Positions 62,245 through 64,000 of a DNA stretch of 64,000 nt are shown here, in pieces. The notes below the pieces were generated by a model. The model was not told the DNA's origin. It ran no database searches and was given only the letters and a program-made list of their open reading frames with translations. How positions within the stretch are numbered: position 1 is the first letter of the stretch; every line of letters starts with the position of its first letter. Source of the DNA: Sanguibacter suaedae (lineage in GTDB: Bacteria > Actinomycetota > Actinomycetes > Actinomycetales > Cellulomonadaceae); NCBI RefSeq assembly GCF_016342785.1, contig NZ_JAEINH010000008.1, positions 104,432-168,431 on the forward strand, written 5' to 3'. A program made the position numbers and the translations under genes.

Positions 62245-63993
62245 TCAGCCTACCGGGTCGCCGGTGCCGGCCGTCTCCCGCCCGGTCGGGAGCGCCTCCG
62301 TGGTGCGTGCCACGAGGTCGTCCACCAGCCTCGCTCGCCAGGACGTCCAGGCCGTGGGACCGAGCGAGGAGGCGTCGGCCTCCGTGAGCGCGCGGAGCAC
62401 CTCGAGGAGGTCCGGTCTGTGGTCGACGGCCTCCGCGAGCTCGGCGACGGTCGCCGGGTCCTCCGGGTCGTGGCTCACCGCGAGACGCGACAGCGTGAGG
62501 TGGTGGGCGACCATCCTCCGCACGTCGTCGACGACGTCCGCGGGGAAGCCCATGCGTCCGAGGATGGCAGGGACGAGCGCCGCCCCCGCGGTGGAGTGGT
62601 CCTCGGCCCCGGCCCGCTTGCCGATGTCGTGGAGCAGCGCGGACAGGAGCAGGACGTCGAGGTTCCGGACGCTGCGGCGCCAGGTCCGTGCGCGTGCAAC
62701 CGTCTCGACGAGGTGCCGGTCGACCGTGTGACGGTGCACCGCGGCACGCTGCGGGCGGTTCCGGACTCCCGCCCACTCGGGGATCCACGTCGTGACGACG
62801 CCGGCGAGGTCCAGCGCCTCCCACACCGGGATCTGCGCGGACCCGGACCCGAGGAGCGTGAGCAGGGCGCTGCGCGCGGCCCTGGGCCACGGTTCGGGAA
62901 GGGGGGCGCACTGGGCGAGGCTGGCGACGGACACCGGCGAGATGGTCAGCCCCGTCCTCGCTGCGGTCGCCGCCGCCCGGAGCGCGAGCATCGGGTCCGT
63001 GGCGGGGTTGGCCGCGACCGCGAGGACGAGCTCACCGTCGTGCTCGACGAGCCCGTCGCCCACGGACCTCAGCCGTGGCGCGGCGCGTCGACCGCGGATC
63101 ATGAAGGGTCGTGCGACGTCGAGCGGTCGCTGGAGCGCCTGACGGGCGCGCCGCACCGTCGTGTCGAGCCCGTAGGAGATCTCGCGGCCCGCCTCGGCGA
63201 GGCTCGCGAGGAAGTCGTCGGCGTCCGGATAGCCGCACAGCTCGGCCACCTCGTCGTGGTCGGCGAGCACGAGCCTGTTCGTGTGCCGGCGGGTGATCAG
63301 CTGCACGGCGTCGCGCGCGTCGAGCAGGTGGTCGTACGCGCGGTCCACGGCGCCGTGGGGACGGTCCGTGAGCCACGTGGCCGCGAGCGCCGTGAGCACG
63401 ACGGCGTCGCGGATGCCGCCACGGGCCTCCTTGAGGTCTGGCTCGATGAGGTACGCGAGCTCGCCGTGGCGCTCGGCGCGCGCCCTGGTGGAGGCGAGCA
63501 GCTCGGGGAGCCTGCGGCGGGCGGCGGAGCGCCAGTCCGTGAGGACGGCGGAGGTGGCCCGGTGGACGACGACGGTGTCCCCGGCGACGGGTCGGACGTC
63601 GAGCATGCCCACGGCGGCCGGGAGGTCCTTCGACGCGACCTGGCGGCACTGGGCGAGCGACCGGACGGCGTGGTCGAGGTCGAGGCCGGAGTCCCAGATG
63701 GGGTACCAGAGGCGCTCGGCGACGCCGGCGAGCTCGGCGGCGGTGTGGGACCGTCCGTCGTGGACGACGAGGAGGTCGAGGTCGCTCGTGGGACCGATGT
63801 CCCCTCGCCCGAGGCTGCCGACGGCGGCGAGGGCTATCCCTGCGGGGTCGACGTCGGCGGTGGCGGTGGCCCAGAGGTCCTGCAGCCTCGCGACGACGAG
63901 GTCGACGAGCGCGGCGCGACGCGTCGTGCCGAGGCCGCGGGCGACGTGGCCTTGCGGGTCGGGCCCGCTGAGCCGTGCCGCGGTGTCGAGCAT
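62245..63993 (-). CDS. glnD: PII uridylyltransferase/HD domain protein (GlnD) without ACT domains
   Basis: A 582-residue regulator of PII that ends early; the 5' end may extend beyond the window edge. The nucleotidyltransferase site [19 protein letters not shown] is intact near residues 59-77, the linker has [16 protein letters not shown], and the HD hydrolase region contains [20 protein letters not shown]. After the HD domain only about 110 residues remain, and the two glutamine-sensing ACT domains of typical GlnD (about 750-900 residues) are missing. Only 39 bp separate it from ffh and no ACT motif occurs in any frame there, so this is a true absence, not a frameshift. The usual amtB-glnK partners would be off-window. 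Confidence 0.88.
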   Translation of the reverse strand: MLDTAARLSGPDPQGHVARGLGTTRRAALVDLVVARLQDLWATATADVDPAGIALAAVGSLGRGDIGPTSDLDLLVVHDGRSHTAAELAGVAERLWYPIWDSGLDLDHAVRSLAQCRQVASKDLPAAVGMLDVRPVAGDTVVVHRATSAVLTDWRSAARRRLPELLASTRARAERHGELAYLIEPDLKEARGGIRDAVVLTALAATWLTDRPHGAVDRAYDHLLDARDAVQLITRRHTNRLVLADHDEVAELCGYPDADDFLASLAEAGREISYGLDTTVRRARQALQRPLDVARPFMIRGRRAAPRLRSVGDGLVEHDGELVLAVAANPATDPMLALRAAATAARTGLTISPVSVASLAQCAPLPEPWPRAARSALLTLLGSGSAQIPVWEALDLAGVVTTWIPEWAGVRNRPQRAAVHRHTVDRHLVETVARARTWRRSVRNLDVLLLSALLHDIGKRAGAEDHSTAGAALVPAILGRMGFPADVVDDVRRMVAHHLTLSRLAVSHDPEDPATVAELAEAVDHRPDLLEVLRALTEADASSLGPTAWTSWRARLVDDLVARTTEALPTGRETAGTGDPVG

Positions 63994-64000
63994 CGCCGCG

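Overview
The window is high-GC DNA (about 70% by eye) packed with housekeeping genes in actinobacterial order. Many genes start with GTG and many neighbours overlap by 4 bp (ATGA or GTGA). Gene content (DUF2469, DUF4439 lipoprotein, ClgR-type regulator, FtsK-PgsA-CinA-ClgR block, WhiG/FliA sigma factor beside rpsB, M16 protease after pnp) points to Actinomycetota. I infer a Micrococcales member such as a Cellulomonadaceae relative, without a phylogenetic test. No rRNA, tRNA, CRISPR array, insertion sequence or prophage was seen.

Layout. 1-1.5 kb: tail of an Lhr-like helicase and nei (DNA repair). 1.5-6 kb (minus strand): ftsK-pgsA-cinA-clgR. 6-8.3 kb: a membrane protein of unknown role and dapA. 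8.5-12.6 kb (plus strand): a glycerophosphodiester or glycerol-3-phosphate scavenging operon (GDPD, two ABC permeases, a lipoprotein binding protein) behind a possible PHO box. 12.5-16 kb: thyA-folA, an aldehyde dehydrogenase and a GNAT enzyme. 16-21.9 kb (minus): rpsO, pnp, M16 protease, DUF4126 protein, dapB, small membrane protein. 22-27.1 kb (minus): a GGDEF-EAL cyclic-di-GMP protein and an ABC exporter lying between ribF and rpsO. 27.1-34.6 kb (minus): rimP-nusA-ylxR-infB-rbfA-truB-ribF. 34.7-45.6 kb: DUF4439 lipoprotein (plus), then minus-strand frr-cdsA-rlmN-divIVA-like-dxr-rseP-ispG-GNAT, with proS downstream behind its own promoter. 45.7-51.3 kb: rpsB-tsf-pyrH, an M23 peptidase, whiG/fliA and xerC. 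51.5-59.3 kb (minus): rpsP-khpA-rimM-trmD, rplS, lepB-rnhB-DUF2469, yraN-comM-dprA. 59.5-64 kb (minus): glnD-ffh-amidohydrolase.

The genes mostly serve ribosome assembly and translation (rpsO, rpsB, rpsP, rplS, tsf, frr, infB, rbfA, rimP, rimM, trmD, truB, rlmN, proS, nusA, khpA), RNA turnover (pnp), protein and membrane biogenesis (ffh, lepB, cdsA, pgsA, rseP), isoprenoid and lysine precursors (dxr, ispG, dapA, dapB), thymidylate and folate supply (thyA, folA), and DNA uptake or recombination (dprA, comM, yraN, xerC). Accessory points worth attention are the ABC/c-di-GMP insertion beside rpsO, the ATPase-less ugp operon, a GlnD that lacks its ACT domains, and a strange G/C homopolymer patch between rpsB and tsf.
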